Source: BRH-c25 sp035627615 (lineage in GTDB: Bacteria; Bacillota; Clostridia; Lutisporales; Lutisporaceae). From it: a stretch of 64,000 nucleotides of DNA. Shown here piece by piece: positions 51,379 to 60,709 of the stretch. The stretch's first letter is position 1; each line of letters starts with the position of its first letter. The stretch is from assembly GCA_035627615.1 (NCBI GenBank), contig DASPLL010000056.1:208714-272713 (forward strand), in the 5' to 3' direction. The position numbers were made by a program, and so were the translations under genes. Under the pieces are notes generated by a model. It did no database searches and was not told the DNA's origin. It saw only the letters and a list, made by a program, of their open reading frames with translations.

Positions 51379-51741
51379 TTATTTTGTTTCAACAAATTGA
51401 ACTCTTAACCCGTTCGGGTCAAGTACAAAGAAAAATCTTGTATGGGGATTCGGCTGGAATGGACCGCTGTGAATTTCTACCCCTTTTCCTTTTACAAATG
51501 ACATTGCTTCATCAAGGGAGCTTACCTCAAATCCCAGGGAAATATCCTTCCCGATATTGATTTCTTTGTTTGAAGCATTGCAAATAAGCTCAACCTTTGT
51601 TTCCCCGTCTCCCAGAAAAGCAATTTCTGTTTCCGGCCCTGCCTGGAACCTTCTGTTTACAGAAAGCCCTACCATCTCCTGATAAAACTTCAAGGATTCC
51701 TCCAGATTCTTGACTGATATTGTAGTCCAGCAAAATTTCAT
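51379..51741 (-). CDS. VOC/glyoxalase family protein
   Basis: 120 residues, one VOC domain of two beta-alpha-beta-beta-beta units: FCWTTISVKNLEESLKFYQEMVGL at the start and FFFVLDPNGLRVQFVE at the end. Members include glyoxalase I, dioxygenases and antibiotic-binding proteins; the substrate cannot be read. Conserved Glu/His metal ligands: terminal QFVE fits, but a full set is not clear. Single gene. Confidence 0.9.
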   Translation of the reverse strand: MKFCWTTISVKNLEESLKFYQEMVGLSVNRRFQAGPETEIAFLGDGETKVELICNASNKEINIGKDISLGFEVSSLDEAMSFVKGKGVEIHSGPFQPNPHTRFFFVLDPNGLRVQFVETK

Positions 51742-51993
51742 TGTATTACCTCCCTCTCTTTATATGCATTATTTTTCAAAAGGATTTTCTTAAGTATGGT
51801 ATCTGTATAACTTCCTTCACAGGCACCTGCACCCCGACTAATGTCTTTAATTTAATTACAACGAATATAGTATCTGCATCATGCTCCATATCATACTTTT
51901 CGTGACTTTCCAATGAAAAACCTCCACCACCATGATATTCTCATAGTAGCAGAAGTTAAATCAATAATCCAATATCTATTATAACTCACACAG

Positions 51994-53400
51994 CTATCTC
52001 AATTTTATATACTTCCACTTCCCTGTCCTGAACCTGACGTACACGAACAACCATCTTACCAGCTGATCGATAAATACCGCTATCCAGGCTCCCGTCAATC
52101 CATATCCCAATATATTCACAAATACATATGCCAGCACGACCCTGATCAGCAGTACTCCCACAAAGGTGCCTGCCAGAGGCCAGAAAGTATCTCCCGCTCC
52201 TCTCAAACCTCCTGCCAGAATAAGCTGTGAGGACTGAAAGGGCTGAACCAGCGCAATTATTTTTAGAGCTGTTGAAGCACTTTCAATAATCTTCGGATCA
52301 TTTGAATATAATCCTACAAGCTGTGGTCCGAAGAAAAAGAAAATAAAAGCCATAAAGGTGGATATCATGGACCCGATCCTTCTTGTCTCCTTGGCATAAG
52401 CTTCGGCTTTTCCGTACTCACAGGCTCCCAGGCTTCTGCCTACCAAAGAGGAGGCCGCTATTCCAAAGGCTTGTCCCGGCTGAAAGGAAAGTCCCAAAAT
52501 GTTTATTGATATTTGGTGCGCAGCATAAACAACAGTTCCCAGACCCGCAACTGTTTTTGCAAACAAAAGCAGACCTGTTCTCAGGACTATTTGTTCTATA
52601 GATGCAGGCATCCCTATCTTCACAAGATTATATATTATGTCCTTGTCGAATCTGAAAGGCCTCCGGATGTTGAATCTGACAACACTTTTGCCTTTCAGTA
52701 TATAACTGAACAAAAAAATGCTTGCTATTACATTGGACAAGGCAGTTGATATCCCTGCTCCTGTAATGCCGAGCCTTGGAAAGCCGAATAGACCGTAAAT
52801 AAGAAGTGCGTTGCCGATAACATTTAGAAAATTCACCTTCAGATTTATCTTCATAGGTATCTTGGTTTCCCCAATACCCCTTAGTGCGGCAGATATTGAC
52901 AAATTAAGCGATTGAAACACGAACCCCACCATAATGATCCTGAAATAGTCCCTGCCTGCTTGCAGTGTGTCTGCTTGTGCTCCCATAAACTTCATCATGG
53001 AATCTGCATATGCTATTCCCAGAATAGACAAAGGAATTGCCAGCATCAGCATGCAGAGCAGCATTACATGCTTCAAAGTAGTTTCGATCCTGTCCGTGCG
53101 GCCGGCACCCAGGTATCGTGCAACCATGGCTGTTCCACCTACATTCAGAGCCTGTATAAAAGATAAGCCTATAAACAAGGGCTGATTTGTCATACCCACT
53201 GCAGCGACAGAAGCGGCTGCCAGTGAATTATCACTTATCCTACCTAGCATGATCATATCTATCATGCCGAAAAGTGTCCCCAGAAGAAGCTCAACCAAAA
53301 CCGGCCATGCAATATTTACAACATCAGCTCTTGTGGGATTTTTTAACCATATATGTAAATTACTCAAGGTTTCATCGTTTTTGTACGCAGGATCGTTCAT
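51994..53400 (-). CDS. MATE family efflux transporter
   Basis: 468 residues, 12 predicted membrane segments in two related halves. Marks: IAWPVLVELLLGTLFGMIDMIMLGR and GQAFGIAASSLVGRSLGACEYGKAEAY. MATE proteins export drugs or organic cations against Na+ or H+ gradients. Ribosome binding site is weak (AAAGAAG). Divergent from the marR-nitroreductase group, 206 bp away; whether that MarR controls it is open. Confidence 0.93.
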   Translation of the reverse strand: MNDPAYKNDETLSNLHIWLKNPTRADVVNIAWPVLVELLLGTLFGMIDMIMLGRISDNSLAAASVAAVGMTNQPLFIGLSFIQALNVGGTAMVARYLGAGRTDRIETTLKHVMLLCMLMLAIPLSILGIAYADSMMKFMGAQADTLQAGRDYFRIIMVGFVFQSLNLSISAALRGIGETKIPMKINLKVNFLNVIGNALLIYGLFGFPRLGITGAGISTALSNVIASIFLFSYILKGKSVVRFNIRRPFRFDKDIIYNLVKIGMPASIEQIVLRTGLLLFAKTVAGLGTVVYAAHQISINILGLSFQPGQAFGIAASSLVGRSLGACEYGKAEAYAKETRRIGSMISTFMAFIFFFFGPQLVGLYSNDPKIIESASTALKIIALVQPFQSSQLILAGGLRGAGDTFWPLAGTFVGVLLIRVVLAYVFVNILGYGLTGAWIAVFIDQLVRWLFVYVRFRTGKWKYIKLR

Positions 53401-53542
53401 GCCAATTCTTCTTTCAATATATTATAGCAACACTAAATATTATACCATAACTTTACATAACATTGCACGTTAAAATATATCTACATGATAACAAACTCGC
53501 ACATATTTTTTATACATTAAGTAATATATTGTAAAATATTCC

Positions 53543-53587
53543 TTGACTTAATGGATACAATTATTTATATTATAGTTAGAATTCTAA
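53543..53587 (+). promoter_or_regulatory. promoter and operator of marR-nitroreductase group
   Basis: TTGACT (53543-53548), 17 bp, TATATT (53566-53571), then a perfect palindrome TTAGAATTCTAA (53576-53587) at the start of transcription. A nearly identical word TTAGAGTTCTAA occurs at 54070-54081, before the nitroreductase gene. Confidence 0.75.
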
Positions 53588-53606
53588 TTATCGAATGGAG
53601 ATTAAT

Positions 53607-54053
53607 ATGAGTAAACTGCTTACAATATCAAAGCTGGGTATAGTGTTCCTTACATGGAAGCGAGCCCTTCAGAAAGAGCTGGTCCCTCATAAGATAACCC
53701 TGAAGCAGCAGTATGTATTAAGCCAGCTGGTAAAAAAGGAATATCTCTATCCCTCCAGCATTGCAGGTATGCTTTTTTGTGACCGGCCTACTGCAACAGT
53801 TATAATTAAGAATATGGAACGGATGAAATGGATCAAACGGGAGCAGGATGCGGAAAATGCCAGGAAGGTCAGGATCTACATTACTAAGGAGGGGAAACAG
53901 AAGCTTGCTTCACTGAAAGGTGCCTCCGGCCGTGAGGACATGATCCGCTATGATCCGCTCCAGTGCCTTACCGAAGAAGAAAGGAACCTGCTGGATACCC
54001 TGCTGGACAAAGTACTGTCCCATTTAAAAACAGATGAAGAAATTCAGGAATAA
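53607..54053 (+). CDS. MarR family transcriptional regulator
   Basis: About 148 residues from the ATG at 53607 (GGAG upstream). Winged helix: LYPSSIAGMLFCDRPTATVIIKNMERMKWI, wing EQDAENARKVRIYITKEG. It precedes two nitroreductase genes on the same strand and is flanked by two copies of one palindrome, so it very likely represses itself and the pair, as in many quinone- or nitro-compound-responsive MarR switches. No redox cysteine pattern is conserved beyond one Cys in the helix-turn-helix region (LFCDRP), which could be a sensor. Confidence 0.88.
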   Translation: MSKLLTISKLGIVFLTWKRALQKELVPHKITLKQQYVLSQLVKKEYLYPSSIAGMLFCDRPTATVIIKNMERMKWIKREQDAENARKVRIYITKEGKQKLASLKGASGREDMIRYDPLQCLTEEERNLLDTLLDKVLSHLKTDEEIQE

Positions 54054-54069
54054 TTTTTTACATATATTA

Positions 54070-54081
54070 TTAGAGTTCTAA
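54070..54081 (+). promoter_or_regulatory. second MarR-type operator
   Basis: TTAGAGTTCTAA differs at one base from the palindrome at 53576-53587 and lies 28 bp before the first nitroreductase start. The repetition of the word marks both as sites of the same dimer. Confidence 0.7.
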
Positions 54082-54108
54082 CCAAATTTATTAAAAGGAG
54101 TTATAAGA

Positions 54109-54867
54109 ATGAATGCCACCTTGAAAACCATTTACAGCCTGCATTCCACCCATGGTAACTTCTCTTCCCGTGAAATTGCGGCAAGTGACCTGGAAACGAT
54201 ACTGAAGGCTGGGATAAGAGCTGCCAATGCCTCAGCCCGCCAAAGCTATTCCATCATAGTAGTGGATGACAGGACAGTCATGAAGGAATACCTTGAGTAT
54301 GCAGGGAGCAAAGCCCTGATATTCTGTGCGGACTTCACCCGGCTGAAGGACACCGCGGAATACCTGGGGCACCCCTTCGAATGTGGAGGTATTGAAGATT
54401 TCATCACGGCATGCACCGACACCGCCCTGGCGGCGCAGACTTCGGCAATAGCAGCCGCCTCCCTCGGAATAGGTTATCTGTTCACAAACAGCGTCCGCAG
54501 GGGCAATTTGGAAAGCTTCTACAAGAAATTCAATCTCCCGGATAAATATTGTTTTCCACTGGTCGCACTTATCCTTGGATATCCTGAGAATAGCGACACA
54601 GCAGTCAGGGGCAGGCTGGACGGCCTGGGAATAGTGCATAACAGGAAATACTCAAGGCTTGGCGGGGAAGAGCTTGAGACATTGGTACAGGAGTATGACA
54701 GAGCAGATAAAAATATGGGCCTTGTCTTTTTCAAAAGGGGAGCTCAAGGTCACAGCCGTTACCTGGACTGGTTCTACCGCGTTTGGTGTAAACCGGGCTC
54801 GGAGCTGCAGAAACGCAGAAGGGTTGAAATCGCAGATCTGCTGAAAAAAATCGGCTATATTGAATAA
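54109..54867 (+). CDS. nitroreductase family protein (NfsA/FRP-like, FMN)
   Basis: 252 residues. Nitroreductase fold: ETILKAGIRAANASARQSYSI (FMN contact), TDTALAAQTSAIAAASLGIGYLFTNSVRRG, VALILGYPENS. The C-terminal extension (about 205-252; SRYLDWFYRVWC) resembles those of NADPH-dependent members. AAAGGAG precedes the ATG. It reduces nitro-aromatics, quinones or flavins; substrate unknown. Cotranscribed with the next gene (start 20 bp later). Confidence 0.88.
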   Translation: MNATLKTIYSLHSTHGNFSSREIAASDLETILKAGIRAANASARQSYSIIVVDDRTVMKEYLEYAGSKALIFCADFTRLKDTAEYLGHPFECGGIEDFITACTDTALAAQTSAIAAASLGIGYLFTNSVRRGNLESFYKKFNLPDKYCFPLVALILGYPENSDTAVRGRLDGLGIVHNRKYSRLGGEELETLVQEYDRADKNMGLVFFKRGAQGHSRYLDWFYRVWCKPGSELQKRRRVEIADLLKKIGYIE

Positions 54868-54887
54868 AATGTATGGGAGGTACTAAA

Positions 54888-55520
54888 ATGTATAATTCGG
54901 AAAGCTTTTATACTGTGGTTGAGAAACGCAGAAGTGTCAGGAATTTCAAAGCACAGGCCATTGAGCAGGAAAAGCTCGACAGGATACTTGAGTGCGGCCT
55001 GAAGGCGCCCAGTCACAATCATATGCGGGAATGGCACTATATCCTTCTGAGGGATGAGGAACTAAGAAAGGATATACTGGAGAACAGCGGAGCCATCAAC
55101 GGTCAATCGGACCGGCAGTACCTGGACTCTTTGCTCTCCGGCATGGATGATGAAAATCAGAAACAGGTATACTCCTATTCCGTTCCTATTCAGGAAAGGA
55201 TGCTGCTGACCGCCCCCGAAATACTTCTTGTATGCTTCAGGATGAACAGGAAGCTGCAGGAATGCGAAACCCTCTACAACCTGAATAATTTCGCTTCTGC
55301 CTGGCTGGTCATAGAAAATATCCTGCTGGCTATGGCGACTGAAGGTCTCTATGGCGTAACCATGGTTCCCTTCAGAACCGACAGGTTAAAAAATATATTG
55401 GGAATGCCGGACGATTTTGAGATTGCCTCCTTCATACCCTTCGGATACCCGCAGGAGGAACCTGAGCTTATGCAAATTAAAAAGGAACTGAAGAATGTTA
55501 TTCATATCGATAAGTGGTAG
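54888..55520 (+). CDS. second nitroreductase family protein
   Basis: About 210 residues from the ATG at 54888 (GGGAGGT upstream). EKRRSVRNFKAQAIEQEKLDRILECGLKAPSHNHMREW is the N-terminal FMN-binding pattern; NNFASAWLVIENILLAMATEGLYGV and FIPFGYPQEEP follow. Distinct subfamily from its neighbour, so the two may form a heterodimer or act on different substrates. Ends at a bidirectional terminator. Confidence 0.9.
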   Translation: MYNSESFYTVVEKRRSVRNFKAQAIEQEKLDRILECGLKAPSHNHMREWHYILLRDEELRKDILENSGAINGQSDRQYLDSLLSGMDDENQKQVYSYSVPIQERMLLTAPEILLVCFRMNRKLQECETLYNLNNFASAWLVIENILLAMATEGLYGVTMVPFRTDRLKNILGMPDDFEIASFIPFGYPQEEPELMQIKKELKNVIHIDKW

Positions 55521-55537
55521 TCCCATTCAAATAGAAC

Positions 55538-55573
55538 AACTACTGTGCGGATATACATAACCGCACAGTAGTT
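55538..55573. terminator. bidirectional terminator between convergent genes
   Basis: AACTACTGTGCGG and CCGCACAGTAGTT form a perfect 13-bp stem with a 10-nt loop, between the nitroreductase and the lipoprotein gene. Confidence 0.85.
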
Positions 55574-55640
55574 ATAACTGTAGAAAATCAGTTGCCGTCT
55601 TTAAAGGTCAAAGTACTGTCTCACAATATTCATATTATTA

Positions 55641-56591
55641 TTATTTATAATCGACCGGCTTCAGAGCATTGCTGTTCAAAATTTCCTCCACTTCTTCAAA
55701 GCCTGCTGGAAATGCATAGTTGTAACGGGCCGGAAGCGCAAAGACATATTCCGTATTGCGTGCAAGCTCCTTTGGCCCGACAGGTGCTGCCCCAATATGG
55801 AATTTACCCTTCTGCAGCGAATCCCATTGGGCAAGAGTAAATACCATTATGGGTATATCCTGCCGTGGACTTTCAGCAGTCCACCGGGGATGCCTGATGC
55901 TTATCAGCGGACCTGCTTCAGAAGGTTTGCTCCCTCCCTGTTCTCCTGCGGAAAAGCCCTCCCATTTTTCGGTAATTATCTTATAATCCTTCCAGCTCTC
56001 CGGTAAGGTAAAATCAAAGCCATATTGAGTGTTTGTGTAGGTCAGCGGGCTGTTTTCGTCGTAAGCTCCAAGAGTAACATCATCAATAAGCCAGCGGTTG
56101 CCGATTTTTTTTATTAAAAGTATAATTGGCCTTTTTGCGGCGATACCGCCACTTGCCTTTTCCACGCTTGTTATTTCAATTATTTCGCCTTTTACCTCAT
56201 ATGTGTTTTCCGGCAATTTTACAACTGTCTGAATTTCTATCCTGTCCGGCCATGGGCTTGAAGTCAGTCTCCCGGGAGCATTCAGAGGATCACTTATCCA
56301 TTTTGCGAGAAGTTCCTCGGACACAAAATCACCATAGTTTTCTAGCATGCTCTTTTCTACAATATCTTTGGGAGCCTGCAGTGAGACTAATTGGAGTTTG
56401 CTGCCGAAATCCCCTACCAGAGCTGCTGCTGCTTCCTCGTCAAATTTATCTTCCTGTTGCTGCTCTTCCTGCTGCAAATCTTCTTTCCGCTGCCCTTCTT
56501 CATTCAACTGAGCCTGATTCTCTGCACTTACACAGCCAAACAGAGAAGCACTCAACAACAGGACAAGTACGATCAATAATGTTTTTCTCAT
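55641..56591 (-). CDS. hypothetical lipoprotein
   Basis: 316 residues. Signal ends LFGC (Cys 20), followed by a Gln/Glu-rich linker (about 28-50), then a domain (about 60-175) with paired strands ending NRWLIDDVTLG, like NTF2- or DUF4829-type lipoprotein domains, and a second domain (about 185-310) with YGFDFTLPESWKDYKI, a motif common in Firmicute surface lipoproteins. CAGGAGG precedes the ATG. Function unknown; surface-anchored. Confidence 0.8.
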   Translation of the reverse strand: MRKTLLIVLVLLLSASLFGCVSAENQAQLNEEGQRKEDLQQEEQQQEDKFDEEAAAALVGDFGSKLQLVSLQAPKDIVEKSMLENYGDFVSEELLAKWISDPLNAPGRLTSSPWPDRIEIQTVVKLPENTYEVKGEIIEITSVEKASGGIAAKRPIILLIKKIGNRWLIDDVTLGAYDENSPLTYTNTQYGFDFTLPESWKDYKIITEKWEGFSAGEQGGSKPSEAGPLISIRHPRWTAESPRQDIPIMVFTLAQWDSLQKGKFHIGAAPVGPKELARNTEYVFALPARYNYAFPAGFEEVEEILNSNALKPVDYK

Positions 56592-56712
56592 GTTACTGCC
56601 TCCTGAAAAATCTATTTTTTTATAATAAATTTATTAAAGCTCTTCAATAGAAGTCTCTATATCTATAGACGGACGCAGTATCTCTTTAGTTCCATTAAGC
56701 TGCCAATAAAAA

Positions 56713-56748
56713 AGTACCGGGCATAATATTAATATCATGCCCGGTACT
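56713..56748 (-). terminator. terminator of putP
   Basis: AGTACCGGGCAT and ATGCCCGGTACT form a perfect 12-bp stem, followed on the minus strand by TTTTTTATTG. Confidence 0.85.
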
Positions 56749-56762
56749 CAGCTTTTTATAAA

Positions 56763-58322
56763 TTAAACCTCATAGGTTTTTGCATGTTCAAACTCATCCT
56801 GGATTTCCTTTGAAGGCTCTTCCGACAATAATGACACTACCACTATCGCTATACAGGAGAATACAAACGCAGGGAACAATTCATATATTCCCAGTACTCC
56901 ACCCATCGGCTTCAAAAGCAGCTTCCATATGAAGACCATTCCGCCTCCGGCCAGCATACCTGCGATAGCCCCTGATCTTGTGACTCTCTTCCAGAATAGT
57001 GAGAATATCATGATCGGTCCGAAGGTTGCACCAAAGCCCGCCCATGCGAAGGATACCACCGTAAATATGACACTGTTTTCATCCAATGCGATGATCACGG
57101 CTAAAATAGCTATTATGACCAAAGTGACCCTTGAGACATATAAGACTGCTTTATCACTGGCTTCCTTCTTCATGATACCCTGGTAAATATTCTTCGAAAA
57201 TGCAGAAGCAGCAATGAGCAGGTATGAGTCAGACGAGCTGATGGTTGCTGCAAGTATACCTGCCATTACGATTCCCGCAAATAACGGGAAGAAGGAGTTT
57301 GTTGACATCAGTATGAATATGCTTTCAGATGCGCTCTGTGTAAGCAGTGCATCAGGATACAGGACTCTGCCTATGATACCGATGGCAACAGCAGCAGCAA
57401 GGGAAATAGCGCACCAGGTTGTGGCAATCCTTCTGGACAATTTGAGTTCACTGGATTTTCTGATAGCCATGAACTTCAATAATACCTGCGGCATACCGAA
57501 ATAACCCAGACCCCAGGACATTGTAGAAATTATTGTTAACAGACCATATTTGCCCGCCTCGCCGAATACCGGCCTGCCTGCCTCGACCTGCTGGACTCCG
57601 TTTACCAGTGTAGGAGAAGCAATCCCGAAGAAGTCAAAAAATCCCGGTATCGCCTTTGCATTCTCAATAACCGCCGAAACACCTCCAGCAGTTGAAACAC
57701 CCGCTATCAACACGGCTGTCAGTGCAAAAAACATTACAATACCCTGCATAAAGTCAGATGCACTTTCAGCCAGAAAGCCGCCTACAAATGTATATAATAC
57801 CACGAATAAAGCCCCTGCAATCATCATGTACACATATTTAACGCCGAACAATGTATTGAAAAGCTTACCTACCGTAACAAAACAGCTTGCTGCATAGACA
57901 CTGAAAAATACCAGAATAAATAATGCCGCTATTGTCATTATGATTTTTTTATCTTCCTTGAACCTGTTGCTGATAAAGTCAGGAATAGTTATTGCATCTC
58001 CAGCAACGTGTGAGTATGTGCGAAGTCTTTTAGCCACAAATAACCAATTTAAATAAGTCCCTATAAGAAGTCCTATTGCAGTCCATATTGCATCGCTCAG
58101 ACCAAGCCAGTATGCAACACCCGGAAGTCCCATAAGCAGCCACCCGCTCATGTCGGAAGCTTCGGCTCCCATCGCAACGACCCATGGTCCCAGCGACCTG
58201 CCGCCGATCAGATAGTTATCGCTGCTTTCATTGGCACGCTTTGCGTAATGCACTCCAATACCGATAACCACTGCTACATATAAAACCATGGCAATAAAAA
58301 TCTGTACACTGCCTCCATCCAT
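56763..58322 (-). CDS. putP: sodium/proline symporter
   Basis: 519 residues, 13 membrane segments, sodium-solute symporter family. SSDNYLIGGRSLGPWVVAMGAEASDMSGWLLMGLPG is close to the PutP signature, and SFAWAGFGATFGPIMIFSLFWKRVTRSGA to the family's second motif. It imports proline with Na+. AGGAGGTAAATTT precedes the ATG. Single gene. Confidence 0.94.
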   Translation of the reverse strand: MDGGSVQIFIAMVLYVAVVIGIGVHYAKRANESSDNYLIGGRSLGPWVVAMGAEASDMSGWLLMGLPGVAYWLGLSDAIWTAIGLLIGTYLNWLFVAKRLRTYSHVAGDAITIPDFISNRFKEDKKIIMTIAALFILVFFSVYAASCFVTVGKLFNTLFGVKYVYMMIAGALFVVLYTFVGGFLAESASDFMQGIVMFFALTAVLIAGVSTAGGVSAVIENAKAIPGFFDFFGIASPTLVNGVQQVEAGRPVFGEAGKYGLLTIISTMSWGLGYFGMPQVLLKFMAIRKSSELKLSRRIATTWCAISLAAAVAIGIIGRVLYPDALLTQSASESIFILMSTNSFFPLFAGIVMAGILAATISSSDSYLLIAASAFSKNIYQGIMKKEASDKAVLYVSRVTLVIIAILAVIIALDENSVIFTVVSFAWAGFGATFGPIMIFSLFWKRVTRSGAIAGMLAGGGMVFIWKLLLKPMGGVLGIYELFPAFVFSCIAIVVVSLLSEEPSKEIQDEFEHAKTYEV

Positions 58323-58581
58323 AAATTTACCTCCTTAAAATTTTTTAATAGCAATAAAAATCTTGCTAATTAATATTTATTTTAATGTATATCTATCCAT
58401 GTGTACAGAATTGTTAAAAAAATGTTTTTATTATTATCAAAATTCAGAATTATGAATTGCAAATAGAGAGATAATTCAATCTCATTACTTCAAATGCTCT
58501 TCTTACTAATTATATACATTTTTACAATTTATATTACTCACCTTAGTCTGACATCAACTAACTTATCGGATTGAATTGAAG

Positions 58582-58911
58582 TTAATCAACGATTAACAGC
58601 TTCACACCCTTTTCAGTATATGACCTGTGGGCATCAGTATTATCAGCTACCAGGTAGCACATTCCTTCCGTAAGCGTGTATTTTCTTCCGTCCTTTAACT
58701 CCGATTCAAACTCTCCTTCCAGTACATAGACAGCATGTCCTTTTTCGCACCAATGATCGGCCAGATATCCGGCCGAATATTCAACTATTCTTATTCTTAC
58801 ATTTCCTCTTTGCACTGTTTTCCATAATGCTTTGCCGGTAACACCAGTATGTTCTTCAGTGCTAACACCTGCCAGGTCAAATACTTCGAAAGGAATATTC
58901 TTTATTTCCAT
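58582..58911 (-). CDS. cupin-fold protein with DH(C)W-type motif
   Basis: About 109 residues from the ATG at 58911 (AAGGAGG upstream; an earlier in-frame ATG at 58962 is poorer). One cupin barrel: YLADHWCEKGHAVYVLEGEFESEL and TEGMCYLVADNTDAHRSY. ADHWCEKGH holds possible metal ligands and resembles small cupins noted for a DHCW motif. No enzyme activity can be assigned. Single gene. Confidence 0.85.
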   Translation of the reverse strand: MEIKNIPFEVFDLAGVSTEEHTGVTGKALWKTVQRGNVRIRIVEYSAGYLADHWCEKGHAVYVLEGEFESELKDGRKYTLTEGMCYLVADNTDAHRSYTEKGVKLLIVD

Positions 58912-59043
58912 TTTTTCATTCTCCTCCTTGTTAAAATAGGCTGCAGGAAATCCCATTTCCAATTGTAACCAACGACATTGTATAACATATGGCCTTTCTT
59001 TTCAACTGCCCCTCTGGTAAATTATATAAAATGTTTACAATTC

Positions 59044-59100
59044 ATTGGTTTTAATTGGCTAGCACAAAATAATCCAATTGGGTGTTTTTATATTAATTGG
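59044..59100 (+). promoter_or_regulatory. ATTGG repeat array upstream of mocR-type gene
   Basis: ATTGG occurs four times in one orientation at 59044, 59054, 59077 and 59096, twice inside longer TTAATTGG words and once in a palindromic CCAATTGG. A TATACT (-10-like) follows at 59107. MocR regulators bind direct repeats near their promoters, so this is a likely autoregulatory site. Confidence 0.55.
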
Positions 59101-59164
59101 TTGTGATATACTGTTTATAAAATGTTTTGTATGAAACTTGCTCTTCAGAAGGGAGTGGAATTGA

Positions 59165-60685
59165 ATGAACATCACTATTAACAGGGAAAGCAATACTCCT
59201 GTATATATACAGATTGTAAATATAATCAGGGACATGATCCTTTCCGGACAGCTTGCGGCAGGACAACCGCTTCCACCGGAAAGGAAGCTTGCAGATCAGC
59301 TTGATGTGAACAGAAGCACGGTGCTGAAAGCATACCAGGAGTTAAAGACTGATGGGCTCTTAGGCTCCCACGTTGGAAGAGGTACGGTGGTACTGCCGCA
59401 GGTTTTTGATCCGCATAAGCAGGCCTTTGATACTGTTTACCCTGTTCAGTGGGATCAATTGTTCAATAAGAATATAATAGGTCTGGATGATAATATTGTA
59501 AGCAGCATTATGAAGGTGACCAGCCGTGAAGGTGTCATATCCTTTGCAGGGGGTATGCCTGCGGCAGATGTATATCCTGTAGAGGAATTTCTAGATATTC
59601 AGTCCCTGCTGTCAAGAGAAACTGTCGCAAAACTTATGTCCCACAGTCCTGTGGAAGGCTTCCTGCCTTTTCGTGAGAGCCTCAGCGGGCACATGGAGCA
59701 GAGGGGGATCAAAATAACCTCCAAGGATATAATGGTGCTGTCCGGTTCCCAGCAGGGTCTGGATTTTACCGCCAGGTGCCTGCTTTGCCCCGGTGATATT
59801 GTAGTGGTTGAAGAACCGACTTATATGGGCGCTTTAAATGTATTCAAGGCATCCGGCGCCAGGATCCTGGGCATTCCAGTGGATAAGGAGGGTATGCGTG
59901 TTGATATGCTTGACGGTCTGCTAAAACGGTATAAGCCAAAGCTTATATATACCCTGCCGACCTTTCAGAATCCATCCGGAACAGTGATGAGTCCGGAAAG
60001 GAGACATCAACTGCTGGAGCTGTCATATATGCATCAGGTACCGATCCTGGAGGATGACCCTTACGGAGAGCTGCGCTACGAAGGCACTGCTATACCTCCG
60101 ATCAAAGCCCTTGACCGCCATGGTTATGTTATCTATCTCAGTACCTTCTCAAAGGTGTTCTTTATGGGGATGCGGGTAGGCTGGGTAGCAGCACCGAAGC
60201 AAATAATAGAAAAGTTTTCAGTGTTGAAACAGATTACAGACCTTCAAGTAAACACACCCGCACAGTATCTGTTCAATGAATTCCTGAGGGGTACCCTTTA
60301 CAGGGGGCATCTGGCAAGAGTCATACAGGAGTACACACTTCGCAGAGACTGCATGATATCAGAGCTTCTAAAATACAGCTCCCTGAATATAAACTGGAAT
60401 AAGCCGGAGGGAGGCTATTACCTATGGTGCAGCCTGCCCCGAAGTACATCGCAGGAAGCATTGTTTTCAGAAGCAAAAAAGCAAGGGGTGGCTTATGTTC
60501 CGGGAATATCCTTCTACCCCAATGGCGAGCAGGGCAGCAGCCATATGCGTCTCAATTTTACCTTTGCAGCTCCGGCCAGGATTAAAGAAGGTATCAGAAG
60601 ATTGGCAAAGTCAATTGAGCTTGCAACAGGAGCATCGGCTTTCAGAAGGGAACAGGCGGAGTATGGTGCAGGACCTATAGTTTAA
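59165..60685 (+). CDS. MocR-type GntR regulator with aminotransferase-like domain
   Basis: 506 residues. N-terminal GntR winged helix (about 1-75; NTPVYIQIVNIIRDMILSGQLAAGQPLPPERKLADQLDVNRSTVLKAYQEL) joined to a fold-type I PLP domain (about 110-490; SGSQQGLDFTARCLL, TFQNPSGTV, PLP lysine in STFSKVF). GAAGGGAGTGG precedes the ATG. The paralogous aminotransferase gene starts 24 bp later and is probably its target; PLP or an amino-acid aldimine is the usual effector of such regulators. Confidence 0.93.
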   Translation: MNITINRESNTPVYIQIVNIIRDMILSGQLAAGQPLPPERKLADQLDVNRSTVLKAYQELKTDGLLGSHVGRGTVVLPQVFDPHKQAFDTVYPVQWDQLFNKNIIGLDDNIVSSIMKVTSREGVISFAGGMPAADVYPVEEFLDIQSLLSRETVAKLMSHSPVEGFLPFRESLSGHMEQRGIKITSKDIMVLSGSQQGLDFTARCLLCPGDIVVVEEPTYMGALNVFKASGARILGIPVDKEGMRVDMLDGLLKRYKPKLIYTLPTFQNPSGTVMSPERRHQLLELSYMHQVPILEDDPYGELRYEGTAIPPIKALDRHGYVIYLSTFSKVFFMGMRVGWVAAPKQIIEKFSVLKQITDLQVNTPAQYLFNEFLRGTLYRGHLARVIQEYTLRRDCMISELLKYSSLNINWNKPEGGYYLWCSLPRSTSQEALFSEAKKQGVAYVPGISFYPNGEQGSSHMRLNFTFAAPARIKEGIRRLAKSIELATGASAFRREQAEYGAGPIV

Positions 60686-60709
60686 AATAATTAAAAGGAG
60701 AATAGTAGT

